NCBI RefSeq assembly: GCF_028372415.1
Contig: NC_092875.1
Span: forward strand, 57,586,919 to 57,650,918
Direction: 5' to 3'
Origin: Notamacropus eugenii
Lineage: Eukaryota; Chordata; Mammalia; Diprotodontia; Macropodidae
Length of the DNA: 64,000 nt
Both the position numbers and the translations under genes were made by a program. Shown one piece after another: positions 11,075 through 24,055 of this stretch (positions are counted from its first letter, which is position 1; every line of letters starts with the position of its first letter). A model generated the notes under the pieces. The model did not search any database, was not told the origin of the DNA, and saw nothing but the letters and a program-made list of their open reading frames with translations.

Positions 11075-12490
11075 TAGGGTCAGTGAAATTTATTAAGCAC
11101 TTACTCTGTGTCAGGCACTGTGCAGTGCTGGTGATACAAAGAAAGGCAAAAGAATTCTTGACCTCAAGGAGTTTCCATTCTAACGGAGATGACAATTCAT
11201 ATATAAACAAATAAGTCAATGTATAAATAATAGGTACATACAAGATACATACAGAGTAGATGGAAGATAATCTGAGAAGGGAAAGCACTAATAGCTAGAG
11301 GGAATTAGGAAAGACCTCTTGCAAAAGGTGGAAAGGGTGAGCATTCCAGCCAATGAAAATATTGATATGGAGGTGAGAGATGGGGTGTCATTTATGAGGA
11401 ACATCCAGTAAACCAGTATGGCTGGATCACAGAATTCATGGAAGGGACAAAAGTATAAGCAGACTGGAAAGGTAGGGAGGGACTAGGTTATGATGAGCTT
11501 TCAATGCTAAACAAAGAAAGCACTAGAAGTAATAGGGAGTCACTAGAGCTCAGTGAGCAGAGTGGGTGACATGGTCAGATCTAAGCTTTAGAAAAGTCAC
11601 CTTGGTAGTCTTCTATGAGCGGAGGGAAGGGGACATGTAGGAGAGGTGATGGAATAGCACAAACAAGATTTGACAGCGGATTAGATTTGTGGGGTAAAAG
11701 TGACTGAAGATTCTAGCATGACACACATTGAAATCGTGAGCCTGGAAGGACAGCTAGGACCTTTGCAATAACAGAAAAATCCAAAAGCAAGGAAAGCTTT
11801 TTTGAGAGAGATGATCAATTCTGTCTTGGACACGTTGGGTTTGGGATACTTATGGGACAAGGAGATGACTAGAAATTGTTTGGTGATGTGTGACTGTAGT
11901 TCAGGAGAGAGGTTAGGGATGGATGAATAGATCTGGGCAGAGGTATACTGACAAATATTTAATCACTAGATCTCCAAAAAAAATGCATGACACACTTTTA
12001 AGTTTAATCTGAATTATTAACACTTGCCACCTACCCTTTTTAAGACTAGACAATCAAATGAATAATAAATCAAGCTCTGACTTGTAGCACGGGCCCATTT
12101 TTGAGATATAAATGTTCACAGTGAAACTTTAACAATTGGCTCCTAGAAGCAAGTTCCAAAATGTGCTAGGTTTAGGAATCATTTGCATAGAGATGATAAC
12201 TGAACCTATTGGAGCTAATGAGATCACTGAGATAGTATAGAGCAAAGAGAGAAGGGGGCCCAGGACAGAGCCTTGGGGACACCTCATTAGCAGGCATGAT
12301 ATGGATGAGGAACCAGCCATCGAAGGAGACTGAGAAGACATTAGACAGATAGAAAGAGAACCAAGGGAGTAGCGTCCTCTACCCTAGAAAGAAACTACAG
12401 AGAAGACAGAGAGCATCCAGATGGAAAAAGTGATTGAGAGAGTCAAAAGCTGCAGAGAGGTCAAGATGAATGAGGACAAGATCTATGCCC
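11075..12490 (+). repeat. Long unnamed interspersed repeat
   Basis: Starts with 'tttattaagcacttactctgtgtcaggcactgtgcagtgctggtgatacaaag'-type sequence. It then passes through 'ggaaaggtagggagggactaggttatgatgagctttcaatgc', 'gtgacatggtcagatctaagctttagaaaagtcac' and 'ccaggacagagccttggggacacctc'. The same ordered motifs recur in part at 32320-32640 and 49510-50330, so it is a dispersed family. I recognise it as a common mammalian repeat but cannot name its class. Confidence 0.5.
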
Positions 12491-12850
12491 CAAAGAAATC
12501 AAAGAAAGAAGAAGATGACCCACAGATACAAAAATATTTATAGTAATTCTTTTTCTGGTGTCAAAGATTGGGAAACAGAGGGAATGCCTATCAATTGGGG
12601 AATCACTGAGCACGTTATGGTATATATGTGAGAGAATGCTATTATCCTCTAAGAAATGATGAAGGGGATGGTTTCAGAGAAACCAGCAAAAATGATGAGG
12701 GTTCAGAAAAGAGTGAGAGGAGAGAACATAGCGATGGAAAAGGCTGGGATCTCAAATTGTAGATGTCTTTGAAGATAGCTATAGAATGCTAGCTGAGATG
12801 AAAGCATTATGCAAGAGTTTTTAATATGAATATTTGATTCTTAGTTCTGG
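12491..12850 (+). mobile_element. L1 ORF2 3' fragment
   Basis: Plus-strand 'atgcctatcaattggggaatcactgagcacgttatggtatatatg' is the sense version of the ORF2 C-terminal sequence found antisense at 52340-52420. Short and decayed. Confidence 0.55.
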
Positions 12851-13299
12851 GTAATTCCTTGTGATTCCTCTTCCTTCCTTCCCTCCAATCCCCTCCTCTC
12901 ACTGCATTTCTTGTCCCCAGTTGGTGCTGTCTAGGAGGAGCACAGGCCATGCAAACAAGAAGCCTGGTCTAAGCAGGTACTACATTAGGCAGATGGCAAG
13001 CCCAGTTAGAAGTTGGCTGTAACTCTCCAGGAGAGAAGCGATATAGATCTGAACAAGGGTGAAAGTTAGGAAAAGATAATAATGGGATAGAGGTAGAGGG
13101 GGAATCAACAGAATTTGGTGATTCTGGATATTGACAAGATGGGCAGTCTCTGCCTTCCAGAAGGAGGCCAGTTAATGCCAGAAGCCGTTGGGTGCCAGGC
13201 ATTCCCCAAACTGCAGGTGTCCTTCACACCTTGGCTATTTCCTGGGGCCTATTTTTCTCCTTTTCTTATTTGAGAAAAATTGGAAAGGGATAGGATAGT
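12851..13299. other. Unassigned stretch
   Basis: No gene, RNA or recognisable repeat seen. Confidence 0.35.
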
Positions 13300-13546
13300 G
13301 CAATAATAATTAGTATTTGTGTAGTGCTTTGAAGTTTGCAAAGTTCTTTACAAATTTTATCTCTTTTTGTCCTCACAACATCTCCAGGAGATTAGTGCTA
13401 TTATGACTTCCCTTTTACAGAGGAGGAAAATGAAGTATACAGAGGTTAAAAGACTTGTTCCAGGGTCAAATAGCTTATAACCATCTGAATCTGAAGTCAG
13501 ATTTCTTGATTACAGGTCCAGCTATTTATCCACTGTACCACCTAGA
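13300..13546 (-). repeat. MIR-type SINE
   Basis: Reverse-oriented CORE-SINE: 'tttgtgtagtgctttgaagtttgcaaag', 'cctcacaac', 'ttttacagaggaggaaaatgaag', ending at 'ccactgtaccacctag', the complement of the tRNA-like head. Confidence 0.8.
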
Positions 13547-15315
13547 GGAAAGGAGTGAAAAGGAGATGAAAGGAGTGGGAAGGGAAGGTGAAATAGGGAA
13601 CACCATATTGAGACAGTTGGGATAAAGGATCTTGGCTTTGGGAAAAGGGTTGCACTTATCTCTCTAACCAGGACACATAGTTGGGAAAGGGAAAAGAAGG
13701 GGAGGAGCAAGAAGGTAGCTATTAGTGTTGGGAATGACCTTAGGAGCCTGGCTTCTAATCTCTCATGTCCTTTAACCTACTACTAATCTGTGCTCACAAC
13801 AAGGGCAAAGTCTTTTCTGCCCTGTATCTCTAGCTCCCTTCCCTGCGCTAGCTTCTGATCAGATTTCAGTCTGGATCAGTGACCCTCACCTCTTACCTGT
13901 AGGGGTGGAGTCTGAGGTATGATCTAAAGGATCTATGGATCTGGTTCTGGATAAAAGTGAAGAGTAGGTGGCACCCAGACAACAGAAGGTGACTGGTTTC
14001 CAGAGTTACAGACAGCAGATACAGAGAACAGGTACTTAAAAGGCTTCCTGGATGAGAGAAGCCTGATGTCTGAAGCTTTAGGAAAGTAGTCTGTGGGCAG
14101 ATGGCAAATGCTTAGCACACCATACCTGGCACATAGAAGGTCCTAGAACTACAGAGGGAGTTGTTCTAGTTTGTAAGAGGCAGGATAAGACTGGGCATGG
14201 ATATGGGTACAGGAAGCTGGGATGAGGAGAAGACAGAGATGAGTCTAGAAAGAGACTGGAGAGGAGGCTAGGGAAAAACAGGAATGGAAGGGAGCTTGAA
14301 CATTGGACAGAGCTGGGCACAGGGAATTTTCACTGCAAACAAACTTGACTGGAAGTTGGGTCAGTTATATTGTTCTAAGTTACCTTGCCTTCATGTGTTA
14401 AAGGGTTTTTTCTCTTTTCTCGTCATGATTCTACTGAAAGAGACTAGTAGACAGGTTTTAGGGAGAGACACTATATCTTTTTCAGAAGGAAAATAACCTG
14501 GCCAGGACTAGTATTTCTGGGCATCAATGGCTGTTATTGCTAACAATAAGGTCCTTCTGTAATGTTGGTTCACCTTTGGGTCACATTGGCTGGAAAACTG
14601 ACTAGGAGCTCCATGCTACTTGGAAGGTGCTGGAGACAGTGAATGTAAGATAGAGAGATGGATGCCTAAACTTAGGGAATGGATGTTGGAACTGGTATAG
14701 AAGAGAGGAGAAAGATGGAGACAGGGCAGGTTGGGGCCCTGGAAGATGTCCATTGGAAGTCAAGAGTGCAGGCAGAGAGAAGGATCATGGTACTTATGGG
14801 AAGCAGGGATAATAACCCTGGGAATCAGTCCAAAGGGGAAGACCTGGAGGTCCAAAGCTGTTTGGACCCTCTGAAAAAAGAGGAGAAAATTGAAGCTAGT
14901 CAGCCTCCAAATCCCACTTGGGTTTTGGTATACTTTTGCTTTTCTATTTTACTATATGTCTGTGTTCAACATTTCTTTGCCTCTAAGTGTCTTATATTCT
15001 TTCTCTTTCCTATTGCCAAGAGCACATGCCCAGGTATTTTAAACTGAAAATCTATTAAATTTTTGAATAGAAGTGAATTCTAGGCTGAAAGTAAGAGATG
15101 AACCCCCAGGAATGTGACTGAGGAAGGGCCTTTTCCCGGATGAAGAATGTAGAACCCCTTTTTTGGGACATGGATCTGGCAAACATACAAACTGTTTGTT
15201 TGCCAATGGTGTCTAAGTTCACTAGGGCCAAGAACTCATTTCAGTCTTTTCTGAATGCTTTCTCCATCTTTAGCAGAAGGAAGAATGTGAGGGTCAGAGG
15301 TTACAAATCACCAAT
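13547..15315. other. Unassigned stretch
   Basis: About 1.8 kb without a supported gene or identifiable element. Open frames present are short and lack splice signals or recognisable domains. Confidence 0.4.
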
Positions 15316-15328
15316 CATGCCTAGACTT

Positions 15329-16352
15329 TTAAAAAAAATAATTAATTAATTTTAATGGTATTTTATTTTTTCCTCCAGTTACATGTCAATAAAATGTTTA
15401 GCATTCATTTTTTACAAGATTTTGAGTTCCACATTTTCTCCCTTCCTCCCTTTCCTCCCCTTTTCTGAAAATGGTGGGCTGTTTAATATAGTTCATAAAT
15501 GTGCTATCATGTAAAAAATATGTCTCTATTTGTCACAGTTGTGAAAGAAGAAACAGATCCAAAAAAAAATCCATGAGAAAGAATAAAGTAAGTTTAAAAA
15601 ATGCCTTGATCTGTATTCAGAGTCCATCAGTTCTTTATCTGGATATGGATAGCATCTTCTTTCATGAGTCCTTTGTATTTATCTTGTATCATTGTGTTGC
15701 TGAGAAAAGCTGAGTCATTCATAGTTGATCATCACACAATGTTGCTGATACTGTGTACGTTTTCTTGGTTCTGCTCATTTCACTTTGCATCAGTCCATAG
15801 GTCTTTCCAGGATTTTCTGAAATCTACCTGTTCATCATTTCTTATTGCATAATATCATTCCATTATATTCATATACCATAGCTTGTTCAGCCATTCCTCA
15901 ATTGATGGGCATCCCTCACTTTCCAATATTTTGCTACCATGAAAAGGGCTGCTGTAAATACTTTTGCACATGTAGGTCATTTGCCTTTTTTTATGGTCTC
16001 TTTGGGATATAGACCTAATAGTGGTATTGCTGGATCAAAGAATATGCACAGTTTGGTTGCTTTTTGGGCATAATTCCAAATTACTCTCCAGAATGATTGG
16101 ATCAGTTCACAACTCAACCAACAGTGGATCAGTACCCCAGTTTTCTCATATCCTCTTCATTTATCATTTTCCTTTTCTGTCATATTAGCCAATCTGATAG
16201 ATGTGAGGTGATATCTCATAGCTGTTTTAATTTGCATTTCTCTAATCAAAAGTGATTTAGAATGCTTCTTTATATGACTATAGATAGCTTTGATTTCTTT
16301 ATCTTAAAACTTCCTGTTCATATCCTTTGATCACTTATCAATTGGAAAATGG
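15329..16352 (-). mobile_element. 5'-truncated L1 insertion
   Basis: Carries the L1 3' end ('gattttgagttccacattttctccc' at about 15420), the 3' UTR and ORF2 C-terminal coding sequence on the minus strand, ending abruptly at 16352 inside ORF2. It is flanked by an imperfect 13-bp duplication: CATGCCTAGACTT at 15316-15328 and CATACCTAGTCTT at 16353-16365. Full of stops and much more diverged than the L1 at 51.8-58.8 kb. Confidence 0.8.
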
Positions 16353-16365
16353 CATACCTAGTCTT

Positions 16366-17103
16366 GAGAACAGTACTCCTTTCACTGGAACCCTGAAAGA
16401 GAAACCCTTGTTGGTTGATGAATTGTCCAGACAGTGGATATTAAGTCTTCTAACTTTCCTTAAGAAGCTAGGTTTTGAATGAAAAGTACTGTTTTGGTAT
16501 ACCTGAGGTAAATTCTCTCTCTCTAGTAGGAAGTTGAGGGGGGAAAGCCCCTCCCCACCAAAGTCTTGTTTTGGCATCAAGTAACTCAGCCTGATGATCC
16601 ATTTAAAGTTTACCCCTCAGGGAGGGCCACAGAATCTTCCCTTCTTGGGTCTCCTTTTGGGGAATTTAAGGGATTTTTCAAAGGGCTAGATCAGTCTCAA
16701 ATGCTATTGTCACTGAACTGGCCATTACATAAGACAAAGACTAAACTCCTTTGATATATCTGAGACACATTTGTTTTAAGGAGAAATTAAGGTCACCTTG
16801 CTTGACAGCCAGGGCTCAAGCAAGAAGTAGGAATTAGCAACAGAATGAAGATAACACCAAAGCCTTTGTTTTTGGCCTGTATAGTTCAATCAAGGAGTGG
16901 CTTTAGCCAAGTCCAATTCTGCATTGGGCATTAATATTTCTAAATTTTATTTTTTTCCTCAACCGAAATCTATCCTCTTTCTCCCATTCTCCCAACTGAA
17001 ATAAAAGGAAGAAAAACAAAGCTCTTTAAAACAAATGTGGATAGTTAAGCAAAATTTCTGAACATATACTAGGCATGAAGAGCTTTGTTGAGCAGAAGTA
17101 GCT
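16366..17103. other. Unassigned stretch
   Basis: No gene or clear repeat recognised. A short palindromic 'ggggggaaagcccctcccc' at about 16541-16559 is not linked to anything else. Confidence 0.35.
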
Positions 17104-17395
17104 TCTTACTTAAGTAGCATTCTCAGGAGGACCTGAGTTCAAATATCACCTCAGACACTTGACACTCACTAGCTGTGTGACCTTGGGCAAGTCACTTAAT
17201 CCCCATTGCCTCATCCTGGGTCATCTCCAGTCATCCTGATGAATATCTAGTCATTGGATTCAGATGGCTCTGGAGGAGAAGTGAGGCTGGTGACCTGCAC
17301 AGCCCTCCTTCAGTCAAGAACAAAGTCAGGTGCAAGTTATGTCAGTATCTCTCTGATGGTGTGGTCTTCTTTGGCAACAAAGGACGAACACACAT
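17104..17395 (+). repeat. CORE-SINE with long 3' tail, 5'-truncated
   Basis: Contains the B-box-like 'gagttcaaatatc', the CORE 'tagctgtgtgaccttgggcaagtcacttaa', the 'ggatggctctggaggagaagtgaggctggtgacctgcacagc' block and the terminal 'ttctttggcaacaaaggacgaacaca'. It is the same family as 45955-46255 and 48022-48331, lacking the first ~40 bases. Confidence 0.85.
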
Positions 17396-19626
17396 TTAAT
17401 GGGATTATAAGGTCTCACACTTACCAAAGCATAGAACCTTGCATAGCATCTAGATTGATGATGGAGTCAGTCCTTAATCTCTTAAGATCATCAGCCGGAT
17501 CATTTAATTCAAGGGAAGGTATGGGATGTCTCTAATGGGAACTAACATGCCCTATAAACAACTGTATGCAGTAGGAGGCAACAATACAATTCTTCTACTT
17601 GTCCCAACATTAAAGAAGAGTCTTTAATTGTCTAGTGCTGCTCTTTGCAGGCCCCAGACCCTAAGCCAGACCCTAATCGCTACTCAGGAATCACTATAAA
17701 TACAAATCTTGTCTTTTCCATTCCATCCCTCAAGGCTCTCTTGCGTGCTGGCCATGCAGCTTTCCACTTGAGCCACTGGGAGGACCTGACAGCATCTGTT
17801 ACTCTATCAACAGCTGAAGTTCACTTCTGTATACTTCTCTCATAACAGGTAGAACCATTAGCTAACCAGGCAAAATGGTGTTTTCCAAGACTTAAGTCCT
17901 CCTTGGTGGAGGCATATTGGGCTAGCGGAGGGGATACAGCCCTGAAACTGGGACTGGAAGTCTCAGACTATATACATGATATTTGTAAAAGGTTCCACAG
18001 CAGAGAAACCTGGACAAACATGCTCTTGAATGTACCATTTCCAATGAAAAATGCAAGCCTCCCATGACTTACCCATCTTGTTAGAGGAGTCATCTTGCAT
18101 CACTCAACTAATAATAAGCAACTTTGAATGGAGGGCAAGGGTATGGTCATTCAGTAGCATCAAGGGCCTCATAACAAGAAAGCAATTCTTTTTCAAGGGT
18201 GGTATAGAATGGCTGTTTTGGGAACCTATGAATCCAGAGGTCTGATGGTTGTTTAATCTGGCCAAACCTTGGGGGTCTGTGAAAGGCGTCACTTGACCAG
18301 ATCCTTATGGCCAGAGATATACTAGACCATAAGCCCTATAGAATCAATCAGAAAGAGACATAGCTGGGTCTTTTTGGTCTTTTGGTCTTTTAAGGCTACA
18401 ACCTATTCCAAACACCACTCAAAAGAAAGGGTTGGAGAGTGACTTGGTAAATAGGGATGATCAGAATATTCAAGTGGGAATGTTGGTTTTCTAGAGCCCA
18501 AAGAGTATAATTAGCCTCAAAGCTTCCTGACTTGATTTTAGATCATTATAGAATCCATCCAGAATCATTCAGTTTCTTCCCAACTTCTGCATTCCTTTTT
18601 GTATCTCTTGCTTTATTTCTTTCAAATACTCTTATAGTCTTTGCTACCATGGCATTTTCTTCCCAAGGTCTTGCTTTTAGTTGTTGTGGAGTCATTCTTT
18701 TATTCTAGGTTTTCCTCTTGAATCATTCTTGATCCATAATATTTCTTCCTAGTGTTCAGTATCTTCTGTTTATTAAAACCTCTAGCCTCAGGTTTTGATT
18801 TATGACCTAGGGCTGGGGTCAGACTCAATGCTCTGCCATGTTTTTGGATGATTTGACCAACCCTATTTGATTCTGACCTCTATTCGCTGGGTTCCCTTCT
18901 GTGGGTGTGGTTCCCTAGTCTCCACTCAGAGGGATGACAGATTTCAGTGTCCTATGTCAGAGTGCTTCAGTTGTCTGTCTGATCAGGGTTCTGGCTCGTC
19001 TTCTGATCCCCCTGGGATATTTTCAATTGGAATGTCGCCTTTACTGTCCCCTCTGAAGCTTCTTTAATCAGCACACAGCGTGTCTTCTGTGTCCTTTGGG
19101 GGCTTTCTTGATCATAGTTCTGGACCACCTTCCATTCTCCATCTGGGACTTTTTCGGTCAGTCATCGCCACTTCTATCTACTTCTTCCTGGCATTTCTTC
19201 TATCAGGAACCTGGGTGGTCTTCTAGGCACCCCCTTCCCCAATCCCTTCTCCCTGGAGTTTGTTCAGGGGCAAATTTCTTAGAGAAACAGAAGATGCCTG
19301 ATCCAAGTGATTAGACCTAGCCTAAGGGAACATACTAATCCACAGTTAAAAAAAAAACCAAGCAAACAAATCTAAAATAGTGGTCTAAGTGACTGTTTCC
19401 TCTCAGGACAACTCAAATGAGGAATAGAAAATATATTTCCTCCAATGATCATGCTACACTATCAGGCCTCTGAAGTGATTGAGTTTACCTGTACCAGTGA
19501 CCTATGCCATACTTTACTTGGCTTCTTTTGAGGAAAAACAACTGGTTAAATGATAAGCTTTATAAGTTACTCAGTGTTTGATGTTCTAAAGGTCAGACTT
19601 TCCAAGTCTAATTTGTAGAGTCCAAA
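17396..19626. other. Unassigned stretch
   Basis: About 2.2 kb with no supported gene. It may hold very old LTR or LINE sequence, but I cannot identify any boundary or conserved domain. Confidence 0.35.
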
Positions 19627-19890
19627 GGGGTGGGGGACAGCGGCTAGATTGTTGGATCTCAAGTCAGGAAGATCCAACTTCAAATCTGGCCTCAGACATT
19701 TAACTAGCTGTGAGACCCTGGGCGAGTCACTTAATCTTGGTCACCCTCAGTTTCCCTACGTGTAAAATAAGAATAATAATAGCATCTTCCTCCAGGGTTG
19801 TTATGAGGACAAAAGAATATAAAATATTTAAGTGCTTTGCCAACTTTAAGGCATTATGTAAATGCCAGCTATGATGATGATGATGATGAG
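19627..19890 (+). repeat. MIR/THER-type SINE with (GAT)n end
   Basis: Plus-strand tRNA-like head ('gacagcggctagattgttggatctcaagtcagg'), CORE ('tagctgtgagaccctgggcgagtcacttaa') and the MIR 3' part with 'gttgttatgaggac' and 'aagtgctttgccaact', ending in about five GAT units near 19872-19887. Confidence 0.8.
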
Positions 19891-20603
<713 letters not shown>

Positions 20604-21189
20604 TCTCTTTAGTAGATCTCCATTTCTGGCTCGCCATTCTTTGCTCTTTCTCAGTTCAAAGACAGTAGAAGAAAATGAGGCAGAGTTCATCCCATTCACC
20701 ATCATACATCACTGTCCTCCCTCCCTGTGAAGTGGTTTTCTCTCTGTTCTTTGATTGCTCTTTTGCCTATAACACAGTTCCAAAGTCTCCCATTTATTAT
20801 CCTCAGTGTCTATCAACAGCTTTGGTTCATTCTGGCCAATACCACTTGTGTCATACTTTTGCAGTTATCCTTGATTACTCATTCTTGCTTCCACTTTCTC
20901 TATGCTTTTGAAAAATTTGATTTGGTTGATATGCAGCCACATTGGTCATGTTATGTATTCGTCATTTTCCTTTTCAGAATAATCTCTGCCTGTGTTTTGA
21001 TCTCTTTAGGCCTCAGTTGGCTCTTTGCATTCCAATTTATTCTCCATTCAGTCACTAAAATTATTTTTTTTTCTGAATCTCTCACCCTATCTAGAAGGCA
21101 ATTCTTTGTAAAACAAAAACAAAAACAAAAACAAATCAGTTCACTATACCTAAAACATCATCCTACTCTAACAGAGAAAGGGAAGGGAA
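20604..21189. other. Unassigned stretch with (CAAAAA)n
   Basis: No gene supported. A short (CAAAAA)n simple repeat occupies 21111-21134. Confidence 0.4.
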
Positions 21190-21405
21190 TAAGTAGATAG
21201 CACATTGTGCTAAGAAAGTGCTTCTTACAAATATCTCATATGATTCTCCCAACAACACTGGGAGATAGATGCTATTATCCTTGTTTTTTCAGTGGAGGAA
21301 ATTGAGGCAATCAGAGATTAAATGACTTGCCCTGGATCACACAGCTGATGAGTGCCTGACTCCAGACCTAGTACTGTAGCCTCTGTACTATCAGCTGTCT
21401 CATGA
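21190..21405 (-). repeat. MIR-type SINE
   Basis: Reverse CORE-SINE with 'ctcccaacaacactgggagatagatgctattatcc', 'gaggaaattgaggcaatcagagattaaatgacttgcc', 'cacacagctgatgagt'. Confidence 0.75.
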
Positions 21406-22439
21406 CAGTATATACAAGGTTCCAGACTCATTGGCCCCTGTGTCTGCAAAGAAGGGAGGGCAATATCTCTTCCTTTTCCTTGACGATGATGCCTGTTTTA
21501 ATGTGGCCCAAGTTTGCATTAGCTTTTTTGGTTGTCACATAAATCTTTATGGTGAATCATACTATAAATAAAATTTATATAAAGCTTATCCTTCATTATC
21601 AAATGATAATGAAAATTTTTCCTGTCTAACCATATTTCCCTTATCCTGCAGTTGTAAAGTTGATTTTTTAAACTCAAGTGTGGGGGTATGTGTATTGCCT
21701 GCGTAACATGTGTATATTTACATGGATTGCCTAAATATGGCTCATGGGGGAGGCACTGATAGATATCTATGGAATCTAGCTTCTCTCTTCAAGGACTTAG
21801 ATTCCTTCCTAAAGGGGAGCTAGAGAAGGGGCCATGAAACTAGCTGCTGGCTTCTCTGTCTGTACTCTGAGAGAAGGGATATGGACTGGAATTATATCTA
21901 TCTTCCCTCCCTCCCCCTTAAATTGATAATTTAAGGGTACAAATTTTTAAACAACAAAACCTCACAAAAGATTACTAGTTTCCCTGCTTGCTAAGCCTTA
22001 AAAAGGAAGGAACTCCAAGTTTATACCTGTAGGCTTGACTCCTCACCAAATGCTCACACAAAAGACCATCACAAATAGTGAATGGTGAGTAAACCTATTT
22101 GCCCAAGTAGATTTCAAACAAAAATTGGAGAAATTCTACAGGTTACAATATACCAGAAAATACATGAAAATATACTAAGAGAGGGGTCTGGATCTCACCC
22201 AAGGAGTTTCTTAAAGTCTTTAGGGAGATAAGATAGCCAAAAATCAGGGTTAGTTTTCCCCTCCATGGTTACCTTTCACAGTTTTTTTCTCTCTTAGAGC
22301 AGGAATGAAGAATGTCTCCTCTCTAAAGTTATCATGTCAATTCTACCCTTTATACAGTCATTCGAGGTCTCTTGAGAATTTTCTTCCCCAAACCAGAATT
22401 CTACTTATGTAGCATCTACATGTTCTAAAACCCGGCTTT
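21406..22439. other. Mostly unassigned, with a CR1 scrap
   Basis: A 'ggcccaagtttgcattagcttttttggttgtcacat' scrap at about 21500-21545 resembles minus-strand CR1/L3. The rest is unrecognised; no gene seen. Confidence 0.35.
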
Positions 22440-22800
22440 ACAAGCATTGGACTTCATGCTTATATTCTGTATTGAAATTAATCATATTAGATTCAGTCTA
22501 GCATCTAGTATTTGCAAATCGGATGAGCAAACTCTCTCTTCCTTTATATAAATCATTGATAAACTCATTGATAAAGTCATTCATTGATAAATAACATAGA
22601 CCAAGCACAGATGCCTGGGGCACTTCACTGGAGACCTCCTGACAACTTGACACCAAAGCAACAATGCCTATACTTTGAGGAGAGCCATGCAATCTATTTC
22701 CTATTGTCTAGACCACCTCTCACCATCTTCTTCTCCCAAAGTAGTAAGACATACTTTATCAAATGTTTTGCTACAGTCTAGGTACACAAACTGTATACTT
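22440..22800 (-). mobile_element. CR1/L3 LINE remnant
   Basis: Minus-strand CR1/L3-like sequence, with 'gcctggggcacttcactggagac', 'tgtctagaccacctctcaccatcttctt' and 'tatcaaatgttttgctacagtctaggtac' matching the antisense of an ORF2 segment of that clade. Decayed. Confidence 0.5.
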
Positions 22801-22824
22801 TTTGACTAAACTATCCCACTACTA

Positions 22825-23640
22825 AGTCTATATCTCCAAAGAAATAAAAGAAAAGAGTAAAAAGTATTTTTAGGAAATATTTAATTTAATTTAATATTTA
22901 ATATAATATTTAATCTATTCAGCAAAAAATTTATAGCATCTCTTTTTATGATAGGCCGAAATTGAAAACTAAGAGGGTGTCTTCTTTTGGGGAAATGGCT
23001 AAGCAAACAGTGGTATATGAGTGTAATGTGACATTATTGTGCCCTATGAAATGCTGAAATGGATCATTTCAGAGAAAACTGGAAAGTTATCTATGGACTA
23101 ATACAGATTAAAATGCACAGAAAGAGACAGGACAATTTATAAAATGAGACATTAGAACTCTGACCAATAGAATGGCAAACCATGAATCCAAAAGAATCAA
23201 GATGAAACATGCCATCAATTACAGTTTGAATGAATGATGTGGGTGAATGGGAGAGGTACTGTAGGAAATGATTTTTGGAAGAGGGAAGAGCGAGACTGCA
23301 AACTCTAGACCAGTGAGTTTAATTTTGATTCATCCTTTCCCTCACTAATCTTTAATCTTTTCCTCTTTTGTGGTTTCTTCCAAACATAATCAACTCATCT
23401 TTAACTTTCATTAGACCCTATTTACCATCTTCACAAGGGCTTACCTGAGAGGCAACAGACTTAAAAATGTAGAAAGAGATATACATTTTCAGACCTGGCA
23501 AATATGGGGAATTATTTTTCTGAGCTATGTAGACATACATTGAGGGCTTTATTTTTTGTGTCTTCCCCCATCTCAGTTTGGGATGGAGGTAGTGAGGGGG
23601 ATGGATTCATAAAAAAGATTGTTAAGAAATAAAAATAATA
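22825..23640 (+). mobile_element. L1 3' fragment
   Basis: Plus-strand 'ggggaaatggctaagcaaacagtggtatatgagtgtaatgtgacattattgtgcc' is the sense of the ORF2 C-terminus found antisense at 52330-52420. It is followed by 3' UTR-like A-rich sequence ending near 23640. Confidence 0.6.
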
Positions 23641-23789
23641 AACTATTAAAAACTCTAAAGTCTAGACAAACTAGATCTACCATGTTTCATTTATTTATTA
23701 GTCTAATGTATATTCCAGAAAAGAAATCAAGATGAGTCTGGAATGACCTGTTTGTGATGAAGTCATGCCAGCTCTTTTTAATTTAAGTT

Positions 23790-24055
23790 CTTTTGTTTCT
23801 TGATGTCATTCAATCGTTTCAGTCATGTCCTACTCTTTGTCACCCTTTATGAAGTTTTCCTGGCCAAGATAATGGAGTGGTTTGCCATGTCCTTCTCCAG
23901 CTCATTTTACAGATGAGGAAACTGAGGCCAGTAGGGTAAAGTGATTTTCCCAGGGTCACACAACTGAGTTTCTGAGGTTGAATTTGAACTCATGAAGATG
24001 ACTCTTTCTGACTAGAGGTCTGGAACTCTATCCACAGTGCCACTTAGTTGCCTTT
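23790..24055 (-). repeat. Mar1-like CORE-SINE with RTE-type end
   Basis: Starts with the RTE/BovB-like 3' end in reverse ('cgtttcagtcatgtcctactctttgtcacc..ccaagataatggagtggtttgccatgtccttctcc'). It continues through the CORE and ends at 'ctctatccacagtgccacttagttgcc', the complement of the tRNA head. Confidence 0.85.
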
